Shown here: piece after piece, positions 20,278 through 28,991 of the stretch
Layout: every line of letters begins with the position of its first letter
Numbering within the stretch: position 1 is the stretch's first letter
Assembly (NCBI RefSeq): GCF_012276985.1
Contig: NZ_JAAXMM010000008.1
Coordinates: 215,472 to 279,471, forward strand
DNA: 64,000 nucleotides
Direction of reading: 5' to 3'
Source: Agrobacterium sp. a22-2
Lineage (GTDB): Bacteria; Pseudomonadota; Alphaproteobacteria; Rhizobiales; Rhizobiaceae
The notes under the pieces: generated by a model
The model's input: only the letters and a program-made list of their open reading frames with translations
What the model was told of the DNA's origin: nothing
The model's database searches: none
Made by a program: the position numbers and the translations under genes

Positions 20278-23200
20278 ATGACTGCTCCCCTTTCCTCTTC
20301 GTGGATCGTTGCAAGCCATGCCATAGACGAAGGCATCCGGCTCGACGACCGCTACCGGCTGGAAAAGGGCCGCATTCTGGTGTCCGGTACCCAGGCGCTG
20401 GTGCGCCTGCCGATGATCCAGCGCAGTCGCGACCTTGCCGCCGGATTGAACACCGCCGGCTATGTCTCGGGCTATCGCGGCTCGCCGCTGGCCGGCTTCG
20501 ACCGGGAAATGGCAAGCGCCCGCAAATATCTTGAGGCAAGCCATGTAAAGTTCCAACCAGGGCTGAATGAGGACATCGCGGCCACGGCAGTCTGGGGAAC
20601 GCAGCAGACGAACCTGTTCAAAGGCGCCCGTTACGACGGCGTCTTTGCCATGTGGTACGGCAAGGGTCCGGGCGTCGATCGCAGCATGGATGTCATCCGC
20701 CATGCCAATGCGGCAGGCACCAGCCCGACGGGCGGCGTGCTGTTGCTGGTCGGCGACGACCATGGCGCGGCCTCCTCGACGCTGCCGCACCAGAGCGAGC
20801 ACAATCTGATCTCGGCCATGGTGCCGCTGCTGTCGCCGGCCGGTGTCGGCGAATATATCGACTACGGTCTCCTGGGCTGGGCGATGAGCCGTTATTCCGG
20901 CGCCTGGGTTGGCTTCAAATGCCAGACGGAAATCGTCGAATGCTCGGCAACCGTCGAGATCGACCCTGCCTTGCCGCGTATTGTCCTGCCTACGGACGGC
21001 CATGGCACCGATCTGTCGCTGCGCTGGCCCGACGGGCCGCATGCCATGGAGCAGCGGCTGGAGCGCAAGATCGAGGCGGTGAAAGCCTTTGCCCGTGCCA
21101 ACGGCATCGACCGTGGGATGTGGGGCGAAGGCCGCTGTCGTCTGGGCATCGTGTCGACCGGAAAATCTTGGCTCGACCTGCTCGGCGCGCTGGCTGCGCT
21201 CGGCATCGACCAGCGTCGGGCCGCCGAACTTGGTATTACTCTCTACAAGGTGGGCCTCACCTGGCCGCTTGAGCCGGAGGGCATCACGGCCTTCGCATCG
21301 CGCGTCGACGAGTTGCTGGTGGTCGAGGAAAAGCGGCCTGTTATCGAAGAGCAGATCAAGTCGCTGCTGTTCAACCTGCCTGCCGATCGGCGGCCACGGG
21401 TGTTCGGCAAGACGGGCGATGGCGGCGCACCCCTGTTGTCCTCGATCGGCGAGATTTCCGCCATGGCCGTTGCCCGGGCCATCGTGTCCCGGCTTGGCGA
21501 TGCGGACGCCTTGCTGTTGGAGAGGGCACGGCAGATCGAAGCGGTCGCCGGTTCCGCACTCACCGACACTCCGGCCCTGAAGCGCGATCCCTATTTCTGC
21601 TCGGGCTGTCCGCACAGCGTATCGACGCGCCTGCCGGAGGGCAGTCGTGCCTCAACCGGCATCGGCTGCCACATGATGGTGATCGGCGCCGAAGACCGAA
21701 ATACCTCGACCTTCACCCAGATGGGTGGCGAGGGCGGGGCCTGGATCGGCATGTCGCCGTTCACCGACGAGAAGCACATCTTCGTCAACATGGGGGACGG
21801 CACCTATTTTCATTCCGGTCTTCTGGCCATTCGCGCGGCCATCGCCGCCAAGGTCAACGCGACCTACAAGATCCTGTTCAACGACGCGGTGGCGATGACC
21901 GGCGGGCAGCGCCATGACGGCGAGTTGAGCGTGCCGGCGGTCGTCGACCAGGTTCTGGCGGAAGGGGCGGCGCGGGTGGCCGTCGTTGCGGAAAACCCCG
22001 AGATCTGGATCGGCCGCCTGCCGCGCGGCGTGACCATCAACCATCGCGACGAACTGGACGCCGTGCAGCGCGAGCTTCGTGATCTATCTGGTGTGACCCT
22101 GCTGATCTACGACCAGGTCTGCGCCGCGGAAAAGCGCCGGAGACGCAAACGGGGCGCCTTTCCGGTTTCGCCAAAGCGCGCCTTCATCAACGATCTGGTC
22201 TGCGAGGGCTGCGGCGACTGTTCCGCTGTCTCCAACTGCATCTCGATCGAGCCGAAGGAAACCGAATTCGGCCGCAAGCGGCAGATCAATCAGTCGAGCT
22301 GCAACACCGACCTTTCGTGCATCAAGGGGTTCTGTCCGAGTTTCGTCACCGTCGAGGGTGGCGCGATCCGCAAGCCGGCCGGCCGGGCGCGCAGCCAGGA
22401 TTTTACCGATCTGCCGCTGCCGGTGATCGAAGCCGATCTTGAGCGTCCGTACAATATGTTGCTGGCCGGCATCGGGGGCACAGGCGTCATTACCGTCAGC
22501 GCCGTCCTGTCGATGGCGGCCCATATTGACGGGCTTGCCGTGCTGACGCTGGACCAGACCGGTCTTGCCCAGAAGAATGGCGCTGTCGTGTCCCATCTGA
22601 GACTCGCGCGCCGGCCGGAGGCACTCAACACGGTGCGCATCGGGCTTGGCGAAAGCGACCTCGTCCTGGGGTTCGATGTCGTGGTGGCAGCGGCGCGCAA
22701 TGTGCTTTCGACCATGGTGCCGGGCCGCAGCCATGTCGTGGTCGACGACCATTTCGCGCCGACGGCAGCTTTTGTCCAGAATACCGCCATCGACCTCAAG
22801 CAGGAAGCGACACTCAGGGCGCTGCGCAAGGCGACCGGTGCGGAAGACTTGGCTCTGGTCCCTGCCACACGGGCGGGAACGGCGCTGTTCGGCGATGCGA
22901 TCTCGGCTAATATGTTCCTGCTCGGCCATGCCTGGCAGCGCGGTCTTGTGCCGATCAGCCTGGATGCCATCGATCGGGCCATCGAACTTAACGGAACCGG
23001 CATGGCAATGAACCGCGCCGCCTTCGGCTGGGGCCGCAAGTCGGCACTCGAACCGGAGAGTGTTTTGCGCCAGGCCGGCCTTTCCGCCGGCCATGAGCCT
23101 GTTGCAGAAAGCCTCGATGCGCTGGTCGAGCGGAGGGCCGCTTTCCTGACCGATTATCAGGATGGCGCCTATGCCGGGCGGTATCGCCAATTGGTCGAAC

Positions 23201-23766
23201 TGATGCAGCGCGCCGAGGTCAAGGCGGGCGGCACCGGTGTCCTTGCCGAGGCGGTGGCGCGCAATGCCTTCAAGCTGATGGCCTACAAGGACGAATACGA
23301 AGTGGCGCGGCTGCACCGTGATCCGGCCTTTGTACAGGCGCTGCACGAGCAGTTCGAGGGGCCATTCAAGATCCGGCATCACCTGGCACCGCCGCTGCTG
23401 TCGCGCAAGATCGACGCCCGGACGGGTCATCCGGCGAAACTGGCTTTCGGGGAATGGATCCGCCCGGTGTTCGGCGTTCTGGCGCGGTTCAAGCGGCTAC
23501 GGGGCACGCGGCTCGATCCGTTCGGCCGGACCGAAGAGCGCCGTCTGGAGCGCCGGTTGATCGCGGAATACGAGCGGATGATCGCCGATATAGCCGCATC
23601 GCTGACGCCGGGTGATCTGTCCCGAGCATTTGATCTAGCGAGTCTTCCAGACATGGTGCGCGGTTTCGGCCCGGTGAAGCTGGCCAATGCGGCGCGTTAC
23701 GAGGCGCGCAGGGCCGAGCTGCTGGATCTCTGGCGGGCGAGCCCGGCGCTGGAACGTTCGGCCTGA
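20278..23766 (+). CDS. Fused indolepyruvate:ferredoxin oxidoreductase family protein
   Basis: A 1162-residue fusion of both IOR subunits. In order: a pyrimidine-binding domain (about 30-240), a TPP-binding domain (about 440-630, with SGCPHSVSTRLPEG, GIGCHMM and GDGTYFHSG), a 4Fe-4S region at about 640-685 (CEGCGDCSAVSNC, then CNTDLSCIKGFC), the IorB/gamma domain (about 720-905, LLAGIGGTGVITVSAVLSMA) and a C-terminal DUF6537-type region. The family oxidatively decarboxylates aryl 2-oxoacids to acyl-CoA using ferredoxin. GGGGAGG precedes the ATG. It is co-transcribed with the FAD dehydrogenase. The exact substrate is unknown. Confidence 0.92.
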   Translation: MTAPLSSSWIVASHAIDEGIRLDDRYRLEKGRILVSGTQALVRLPMIQRSRDLAAGLNTAGYVSGYRGSPLAGFDREMASARKYLEASHVKFQPGLNEDIAATAVWGTQQTNLFKGARYDGVFAMWYGKGPGVDRSMDVIRHANAAGTSPTGGVLLLVGDDHGAASSTLPHQSEHNLISAMVPLLSPAGVGEYIDYGLLGWAMSRYSGAWVGFKCQTEIVECSATVEIDPALPRIVLPTDGHGTDLSLRWPDGPHAMEQRLERKIEAVKAFARANGIDRGMWGEGRCRLGIVSTGKSWLDLLGALAALGIDQRRAAELGITLYKVGLTWPLEPEGITAFASRVDELLVVEEKRPVIEEQIKSLLFNLPADRRPRVFGKTGDGGAPLLSSIGEISAMAVARAIVSRLGDADALLLERARQIEAVAGSALTDTPALKRDPYFCSGCPHSVSTRLPEGSRASTGIGCHMMVIGAEDRNTSTFTQMGGEGGAWIGMSPFTDEKHIFVNMGDGTYFHSGLLAIRAAIAAKVNATYKILFNDAVAMTGGQRHDGELSVPAVVDQVLAEGAARVAVVAENPEIWIGRLPRGVTINHRDELDAVQRELRDLSGVTLLIYDQVCAAEKRRRRKRGAFPVSPKRAFINDLVCEGCGDCSAVSNCISIEPKETEFGRKRQINQSSCNTDLSCIKGFCPSFVTVEGGAIRKPAGRARSQDFTDLPLPVIEADLERPYNMLLAGIGGTGVITVSAVLSMAAHIDGLAVLTLDQTGLAQKNGAVVSHLRLARRPEALNTVRIGLGESDLVLGFDVVVAAARNVLSTMVPGRSHVVVDDHFAPTAAFVQNTAIDLKQEATLRALRKATGAEDLALVPATRAGTALFGDAISANMFLLGHAWQRGLVPISLDAIDRAIELNGTGMAMNRAAFGWGRKSALEPESVLRQAGLSAGHEPVAESLDALVERRAAFLTDYQDGAYAGRYRQLVELMQRAEVKAGGTGVLAEAVARNAFKLMAYKDEYEVARLHRDPAFVQALHEQFEGPFKIRHHLAPPLLSRKIDARTGHPAKLAFGEWIRPVFGVLARFKRLRGTRLDPFGRTEERRLERRLIAEYERMIADIAASLTPGDLSRAFDLASLPDMVRGFGPVKLANAARYEARRAELLDLWRASPALERSA

Positions 23767-23818
23767 GGGTTCGCAGAACAGTAGACGATGTCAATCGAGT
23801 AGGTACCGGAAAAAAGTC

Positions 23819-24796
23819 ATGGCAGACAAGATCATCATCGACACCGATCCGGGGCAGGACGACGCCTTTGCCATCCTGCTGGCGCTTGCCAGCCCGGAGC
23901 TCGATGTGCTCGGCATCACCGCCGTTGCCGGCAATGTGCCGCTGGCGCTGACCCAGAAGAATGCCCGGCAGATCTGCGAACTCGCCGGCCGAAGCGACAT
24001 CCCTGTTTATGCCGGTAGCGCCCAGCCGATGGCGATCCAGCTGGTGACCGCCGAGCACGTGCATGGCGCGACCGGCCTTGACGGCGCCGATCTGCCCGAT
24101 CCGATCATGCCGCTGCAGGACCAGCACGCGGTCGAATTCATCATCGAGACCCTGCTGCGCGAAGAGGCCGGAACCGTCACGCTCTGCCCGCTCGGGCCGT
24201 TGACGAATATCGGCAAGGCACTGACCAAGGCGCCGGAGATTGCCGCGCGCATCAAGCAGATCGTGCTGATGGGCGGCGGCCTGTTCGAGGGCGGCAACAT
24301 CACGCCGGCGGCTGAGTTCAACATCTTCGTCGATCCGCAGGCGGCAACCGTGGTCTTCGCCTCGGGCGTGCCGATCGTCATGATGCCGCTCGACGTGACC
24401 CATAAGGTGCGCACCACGCGGACGCGCGTCGAGCGTATCCGGGCGCTGGGCGGCGATTTCGGCACGGTTGCAGCCGGCTGGCTCGACTATTTCGAGCGCT
24501 TCGACGAACAGAAATACGGCACTGACGGCGGTCCGCTGCATGATCCCAACGTGATTGCCTATCTGCTGAGACCCGAGATCTATGGCGGGCGTCATTGCAA
24601 TGTCGAGATCGAGACCGAATCCGAGCTGACCAAGGGCATGACAGTGGTGGACTGGTGGGGCGTCAGCGGGCGGGCTGCCAATGCGCTGTTCATTCGGGAT
24701 GTCGACGACGAGGCCTTCTTTGCGCTGCTGACGGAGCGGCTTGGTGTGCTCGCAGCACAACGTCCAGCCCCGCAGCTGCGCCGACTCGGTGCTTGA
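23819..24796 (+). CDS. Inosine/uridine-preferring nucleoside hydrolase
   Basis: A 325-residue nucleoside hydrolase that releases ribose and base from nucleosides. The calcium-binding DTDPGQDDA motif is at residues 8-16, and MGGGLFEGGNITPAAEFNIFVDPQAA and a final DPNVIAYL segment complete the active site. I start at ATG 23819; an upstream extension overlaps the preceding gene. It lies 52 bp after the IOR gene on the same strand. Its function fits the pseudouridine and nucleoside genes that follow more than the IOR operon. A second, divergent paralogue is at 44104. Confidence 0.92.
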   Translation: MADKIIIDTDPGQDDAFAILLALASPELDVLGITAVAGNVPLALTQKNARQICELAGRSDIPVYAGSAQPMAIQLVTAEHVHGATGLDGADLPDPIMPLQDQHAVEFIIETLLREEAGTVTLCPLGPLTNIGKALTKAPEIAARIKQIVLMGGGLFEGGNITPAAEFNIFVDPQAATVVFASGVPIVMMPLDVTHKVRTTRTRVERIRALGGDFGTVAAGWLDYFERFDEQKYGTDGGPLHDPNVIAYLLRPEIYGGRHCNVEIETESELTKGMTVVDWWGVSGRAANALFIRDVDDEAFFALLTERLGVLAAQRPAPQLRRLGA

Positions 24797-24872
24797 GAGG
24801 AGGCCGGCGGTGCAACAGACCAGTCATCACCGCCGGATGTCGTTGCTCCCGAAGTCGGAAGCGACTGCTCTC

Positions 24873-25694
24873 TCAATCGAGACCCTTGAAGGGGGCGTCG
24901 CGAACTTCGAGATACTCCTTCAGGCTCATTTTGCCGAGATTGGCCATCCATTCGCGCCCCTTGGTGCTGACGTGCAGGGCGGCGATCGAATGAACGTTGA
25001 ATTCGAAGGACGGCATCAGGCCGGCGGCAAGCTGCTGGTTGTTGATCGAGGATTTTGCGAATTTGATCGCCGGCACCGGCATGCGGGCCAGCTTGCGCGC
25101 CAGGTTCTCCGACTTTTCCTTCAACTGGTCGGCCGGAACGATCCTGTTGATCAAATGCATGCGCAGCGCTTCTTCGGCGTCAATGACGTCGCCGGTATAC
25201 ATCAGCCAGCGCACGTCGCGCGTCGCCAGCAACCAGGGCATGAACAGCGACGGCGGCCCGGAATTGTGGCGGACTTCCGGTTCACCGAACTTGGCGTTGT
25301 CGGCGGCAATCGCCAGGTCGCAGCTCATCACCAACTCAAGCGCGCCGGCCAGCGCATAGCCGTTGACCGCAGCGATGACCGGGATCGGCGCCTTCCAGAT
25401 ATTGAGCAAGGACTGGGCGTTCTCGCTCATGTCGTCGTGCCAGAATTCTATGTCGACGTCATAGTCGGCGCCCTGCAGGTCGTAGCCGGCCGAAAAAGCG
25501 CGGCCGGCGCCGGTGATGATCAGGGCATTGATATCCGGATCGGCGACGCCCAAGGCAACCGCCTTGTCGATTTCGCGTACCACCGTCTTGTTCATGGCGT
25601 TGAGCTTGTCGGGCCGGTTGATAATGATGGTCGCGAACTTGTCGATCGGGTCCTTGTCGAACAGGATCGTCTCGAATTCGATTGTTTCAGTCAT
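24873..25694 (-). CDS. Enoyl-CoA hydratase/isomerase (crotonase) family protein
   Basis: A 273-residue crotonase-fold protein. The oxyanion-hole segments are ALIITGAGRAFSAGYDLQG (about 58-76) and VNGYALAGALELVMSCDLAIA (about 113-133). The first catalytic Glu position of hydratases (GALELV) is kept, but the second region reads GPPSLFMPWL where classical hydratases have another Glu near a GG, so a non-hydratase activity is possible. It is convergent with the nucleoside hydrolase (76-bp gap, no terminator seen) and downstream of psuG on the same strand (57 bp). Substrate unknown. Confidence 0.82.
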   Translation of the reverse strand: MTETIEFETILFDKDPIDKFATIIINRPDKLNAMNKTVVREIDKAVALGVADPDINALIITGAGRAFSAGYDLQGADYDVDIEFWHDDMSENAQSLLNIWKAPIPVIAAVNGYALAGALELVMSCDLAIAADNAKFGEPEVRHNSGPPSLFMPWLLATRDVRWLMYTGDVIDAEEALRMHLINRIVPADQLKEKSENLARKLARMPVPAIKFAKSSINNQQLAAGLMPSFEFNVHSIAALHVSTKGREWMANLGKMSLKEYLEVRDAPFKGLD

Positions 25695-25751
25695 GCCGGT
25701 GTCCTCTGCTGGCCGGCGAGCGGATCTCGCATTGCCGGTGGTTCGGTCTCT

Positions 25752-26690
25752 TCATTTCTGCGCCGCGCCTTGGGCCTTAAGGGCCGCCAGTTCGACGGCG
25801 ATGCGGGCGGCAAGGGCAGCGTTGTTCTTGACCAGGGCGATATTGGCGATCAGGCTTTTGCCGCCGGACAATTCGTTGATGCGGGCGAGCAGGAAGGGCG
25901 TGACGGCCTTGCCCTGAATGCCGCGGCTGGCGGCTTCGGCAATCGCATCGGCAATCGTCGCGTCGATGAAGTCAGGTGCCAGCGCGTGCTCCTCGGGGAT
26001 CGGATTGGCGATCAGGACGCCGCTGCCGGAGCCGAGTTGGCCATGCAGATCAATGGCCTTGGCGATATCGGCGGCCGTGTCGAGACGATGGTCGGCCTTG
26101 GAACCGCTCTTGCGGGTGAAGAAGGCGGGAAAGTCATCCGTGCCATAGGCGATCACCGGCACGCGCTGGGTTTCCAGAAACTCCAGCGTCTTGGCGATAT
26201 CGAGGATCGACTTGACGCCAGCGCAGATCACGGCCGTACCGGTCTGCCCCAGTTCGGTCAGGTCGGCGGAAATGTCGAAGCTCTGCTCGGCGCCGCGGTG
26301 AACGCCGCCGATGCCGCCGGTCGCAAAGATGTCGATGCCGGCCAGTTCTGCAATACGCATGGTCGCCGAAACCGTGGTGCCGGCCGAGCCGCCGCGCGCC
26401 ATCACGGCGGCCAGGTCCCGTCCGGACGCCTTGACCACCGTATCTGCCTTGGCAAGTGCGCCAAGCCGATCGGCTTGAAGACCGGCGCAAAGCCGGCCGT
26501 CGATCAGTGCAATGGTGGCAGGCACCGCGCCATTGGCGCGCACGGTTTCCTCGACCGCCAGGGCCGTTTCCAGGTTGGCGGGATAGGGCATGCCATGGGT
26601 GATGATCGTCGATTCGAGCGCCACGACAGGTTGTCCATGGCGCAGGGCGTCGGCTACTTCGGGGCTCAGGTCAGGCTTCAGCAGGGTCAT
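25752..26690 (-). CDS. psuG: Pseudouridine-5'-phosphate glycosidase PsuG
   Basis: A 312-residue enzyme that cleaves the C-C glycosidic bond of pseudouridine 5'-phosphate to uracil and ribose 5-phosphate. Family segments seen are VALESTIITHGMPYP (about 23-37), GGSAGTTVSATM, FATGGIGGVHRGAE and CAGVKSILDIAKTLEFLETQRVPVIAYGTDDFPAF. Length is normal. It follows psuK by 36 bp, giving the usual kinase-glycosidase pair for degrading pseudouridine from RNA turnover. Confidence 0.95.
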   Translation of the reverse strand: MTLLKPDLSPEVADALRHGQPVVALESTIITHGMPYPANLETALAVEETVRANGAVPATIALIDGRLCAGLQADRLGALAKADTVVKASGRDLAAVMARGGSAGTTVSATMRIAELAGIDIFATGGIGGVHRGAEQSFDISADLTELGQTGTAVICAGVKSILDIAKTLEFLETQRVPVIAYGTDDFPAFFTRKSGSKADHRLDTAADIAKAIDLHGQLGSGSGVLIANPIPEEHALAPDFIDATIADAIAEAASRGIQGKAVTPFLLARINELSGGKSLIANIALVKNNAALAARIAVELAALKAQGAAQK

Positions 26691-26726
26691 GAGAGCAGTC
26701 GTTCCATTCGGTCAGGGCCGGCGCCG

Positions 26727-27836
26727 TCAGGCGTCCAGGCGGTAGAGATTGGTTTCGAGGAAATGCGCGGACAGCGCATGGTGGACACTGGTCGGGCTTT
26801 CGGTGGTGAGGGCGGCCAGAAGAGAGCCTATGCGCGCGGCGTCGATCACGCCGTCGCCTTCGATCAGCCGGTGCAGGGTGGCGGCAATCATCGCGTCGCC
26901 GGCCCCGGTCATGTCAACGGGATGGGCCTTGACCGCAGGGAGCACGACGGTCGCATCGCTGCCTGCAACCGCAATGCCATGCGGTCCCATCGAGACCACG
27001 GCCTGTGTCGCGCCGGCCTGTTGAAGGCCAAGGGCGGCGGCGCGCGCATTGTCGATGTCGGCCTCGCCGCTTCGGCCGAGGAAAGCGTTGGCTTCGGTCA
27101 AATTCATGAAGATCAGATCGATGCCGGTCAGGTCGCGCGGCAGGCGCTGCACCTTCGGCGTCGAGACGGCATCGATGGCAATGCGGAAGCGGGCTCCGTG
27201 CTTGCGGGCAATCAGCGCGGCGATGGTGTCGGCCGGCAGATTGCAGTCTACAAAAATCCAGGTCGCGGCTGCGAGATGCGGCCAGACGCGATCAAGGATA
27301 GCCGGGCCGAACTCGTCGAAAATCGCCATGTCGGCAAGGCCCATCTGCAATTCACCGGACGGGTCGAGGATGGCCGCATATTCGGCGGTCCGGCCGCTAT
27401 CGCTGACCTGGGTCTGCGTGACATCGATGCCGCGCTCGCGCATGTGGCGCAGGATTTCCCGGCCGGGCTCGTCATTGCCGACAATCGAGACGAAACTGGT
27501 TTCGGTGCCGAGAAGGGCGAGGTTTTCAGCGACATTGCGGGCCACACCGCCCGGGCTGCGAAAGCCCTCGGCCGGATTGGACGTGCCGGGTTTCAGGGTC
27601 TCGATGGCCCGGTATTTGCGGTCGAGCACGGCGCCGCCCATGCAGACGGCACGACGCGCGGCAGGCAGCACATAACCACGTCCCAGAATGTAACCTTTCT
27701 GGATCAGTTGCACGATGTGGGCGGCGACCGTGGAGCGGGCCAGCCCCAGCATGGTGGCGATTTCCTGCTGACCGGCAAAGGGATTGGCCTTCACCATGTC
27801 CAATACGGCCTGTTCCTGTTCTCCCAGATGGTCCAT
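26727..27836 (-). CDS. psuK: PsuK-type pseudouridine kinase (PfkB family) with N-terminal helix-turn-helix
   Basis: A 369-residue PfkB sugar kinase with a MarR/winged-helix-like DNA-binding segment at about residues 5-60 (LDMVKANPFAGQQEIATMLGLARSTVAAHIVQLI). The kinase domain has GGVARNVAENLALLG and the C-terminal anion-hole motif DMTGAGDAMIA. Beside psuG its substrate is pseudouridine, made into the 5'-phosphate. I start at 27836 (MDHLGEQE); upstream codons would run through the palindrome at 27889-27912. The HTH suggests it may also bind DNA and act on its own promoter. Confidence 0.9.
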   Translation of the reverse strand: MDHLGEQEQAVLDMVKANPFAGQQEIATMLGLARSTVAAHIVQLIQKGYILGRGYVLPAARRAVCMGGAVLDRKYRAIETLKPGTSNPAEGFRSPGGVARNVAENLALLGTETSFVSIVGNDEPGREILRHMRERGIDVTQTQVSDSGRTAEYAAILDPSGELQMGLADMAIFDEFGPAILDRVWPHLAAATWIFVDCNLPADTIAALIARKHGARFRIAIDAVSTPKVQRLPRDLTGIDLIFMNLTEANAFLGRSGEADIDNARAAALGLQQAGATQAVVSMGPHGIAVAGSDATVVLPAVKAHPVDMTGAGDAMIAATLHRLIEGDGVIDAARIGSLLAALTTESPTSVHHALSAHFLETNLYRLDA

Positions 27837-27888
27837 CGGCGGCTGATCACGCTTTTCAAAAATTGCTCTGTTTTGGATATGGACAACA

Positions 27889-27912
27889 ACAGATGTTTTT
27901 GTCAACATCTGT
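27889..27912. promoter_or_regulatory. Perfect palindrome between psuK and the dioxygenase-transporter operon
   Basis: ACAGATGTT (27889-27897) and AACATCTGT (27904-27912) are a perfect 9-bp inverted repeat with a 6-bp spacer. The minus strand reads TTGACA at 27905-27900, a consensus -35 for psuK-psuG lying in the palindrome, although the matching -10 is poor. The location between divergent operons makes it a probable shared operator. Confidence 0.65.
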
Positions 27913-27967
27913 TTATAGGAAGAGTAAGCGGCCGTGATCGGCCATTGTGCGGAATGGGGTTTTGACG

Positions 27968-28936
27968 ATGCATGACATACGCGGATCTACGACAGACGCC
28001 GAGTGCATTCCGGTCATCGACGTTGCCCCTTTCGTGGCCGGTGGTCCCCAGGCTGCGCAGGTGGTCCGGCAGATCGAGCTTGCTGCACGCGATACCGGTT
28101 TCTTCCTCGTGACGGGCCATGGCGTGCCGCCGGCGGTGACTGCACGCCTCTACGATCTGGCCCGCGCCTTTTTCGATCGGCCGCAGAGCTGGAAGGTCGG
28201 CCAAGGTCGCGGCACCGGCATCGACGGCGGCATGGCCTTTTCGCCGATAGCAGATGAGGCGCTGGCGGCAACGCTCGGCATCAAGACACCCGGCGACTAC
28301 AAGGAAAGCCTGAATTTCGGCCCGCGCCTCAAGGGGGATCAATGGCCGGACGAGCCGGCAGGCCTTGAGCAGGCATTCCACGACTATTTCGTCGAGATGG
28401 AGCGCCTTGCGGGGCACTTGCGGCGGACCTTCTGCGCGGCGATCGGTTTGCCGGCGGATTATTTCGAGCCGTCGTTCGAAGGCCATCTCTCGGCACTCAG
28501 GGTCATCAATTATCCCGAGCAGGAGGAGACGCCGCTGCCGGGGCAGATGCGCGCCGGCGTGCACACCGACTATGGCTTCATGACGATCTTGCGCTCGGAA
28601 GCATCGCCGGGCGGGCTGCAGGTGCAGAGGCGGTCGGGCGAGTGGCTCGACGCTCCGAATATCGAAGGCGCCTATGTCGTCAATATCGGCGATGCCTTCA
28701 TGCGCTGGACCAATGACGAATGGGTCTCGACGCCGCATCGCGTCGCCAACCCGCCGGGTGAGGCGAAGGGCAGCGCCCGGCGCCAGTCCATCCCGTTCTT
28801 CCTCAATCCGAGCGCCGACACGGTAATCCGCTGCCTTGAACCGTTCTGCAGCGGTGGCCAGCAGGCCAAATACGAGCCGATCACCTATGGCGATTACATT
28901 GCTCTCAAGACCCGGCAGGCCTTCAGAAAAGACTAG
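27968..28936 (+). CDS. 2-oxoglutarate/Fe(II) dioxygenase, isopenicillin-N-synthase family
   Basis: A 322-residue non-haem iron oxygenase: N-terminal DIOX_N region (IPVIDVAPFV, DTGFFLVTGHGVP) and C-terminal jelly roll with iron ligands in GVHTDYGFMT (HxD) and STPHRVANP (distal His), and the 2OG-binding RxS in ARRQSIPFF. It opens an operon with a PotD-type transporter and diverges from pseudouridine catabolism. Thymine-7-hydroxylase belongs to this family, so oxidation of a pyrimidine base is one possibility; amino-acid or amine substrates are others. A GTG 21 bp upstream is an alternative start. Confidence 0.85.
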   Translation: MHDIRGSTTDAECIPVIDVAPFVAGGPQAAQVVRQIELAARDTGFFLVTGHGVPPAVTARLYDLARAFFDRPQSWKVGQGRGTGIDGGMAFSPIADEALAATLGIKTPGDYKESLNFGPRLKGDQWPDEPAGLEQAFHDYFVEMERLAGHLRRTFCAAIGLPADYFEPSFEGHLSALRVINYPEQEETPLPGQMRAGVHTDYGFMTILRSEASPGGLQVQRRSGEWLDAPNIEGAYVVNIGDAFMRWTNDEWVSTPHRVANPPGEAKGSARRQSIPFFLNPSADTVIRCLEPFCSGGQQAKYEPITYGDYIALKTRQAFRKD

Positions 28937-28991
28937 GCCTGCCGGGTACCGCCGACCGCATACCGACATGTTGAAAAAAAGGGGAACGACA

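Noticed and set aside
18796..21615. A 939-codon open frame on the minus strand
   Set aside because: Antisense to the FAD dehydrogenase and IOR genes, whose products show clear domains; low-complexity His/Arg/Gln-rich translation.
24741..27965. A 1074-codon open frame on the plus strand
   Set aside because: It runs antisense to the enoyl-CoA hydratase, psuG and psuK genes, has no family resemblance, and is a codon-bias shadow typical of GC-rich genomes.
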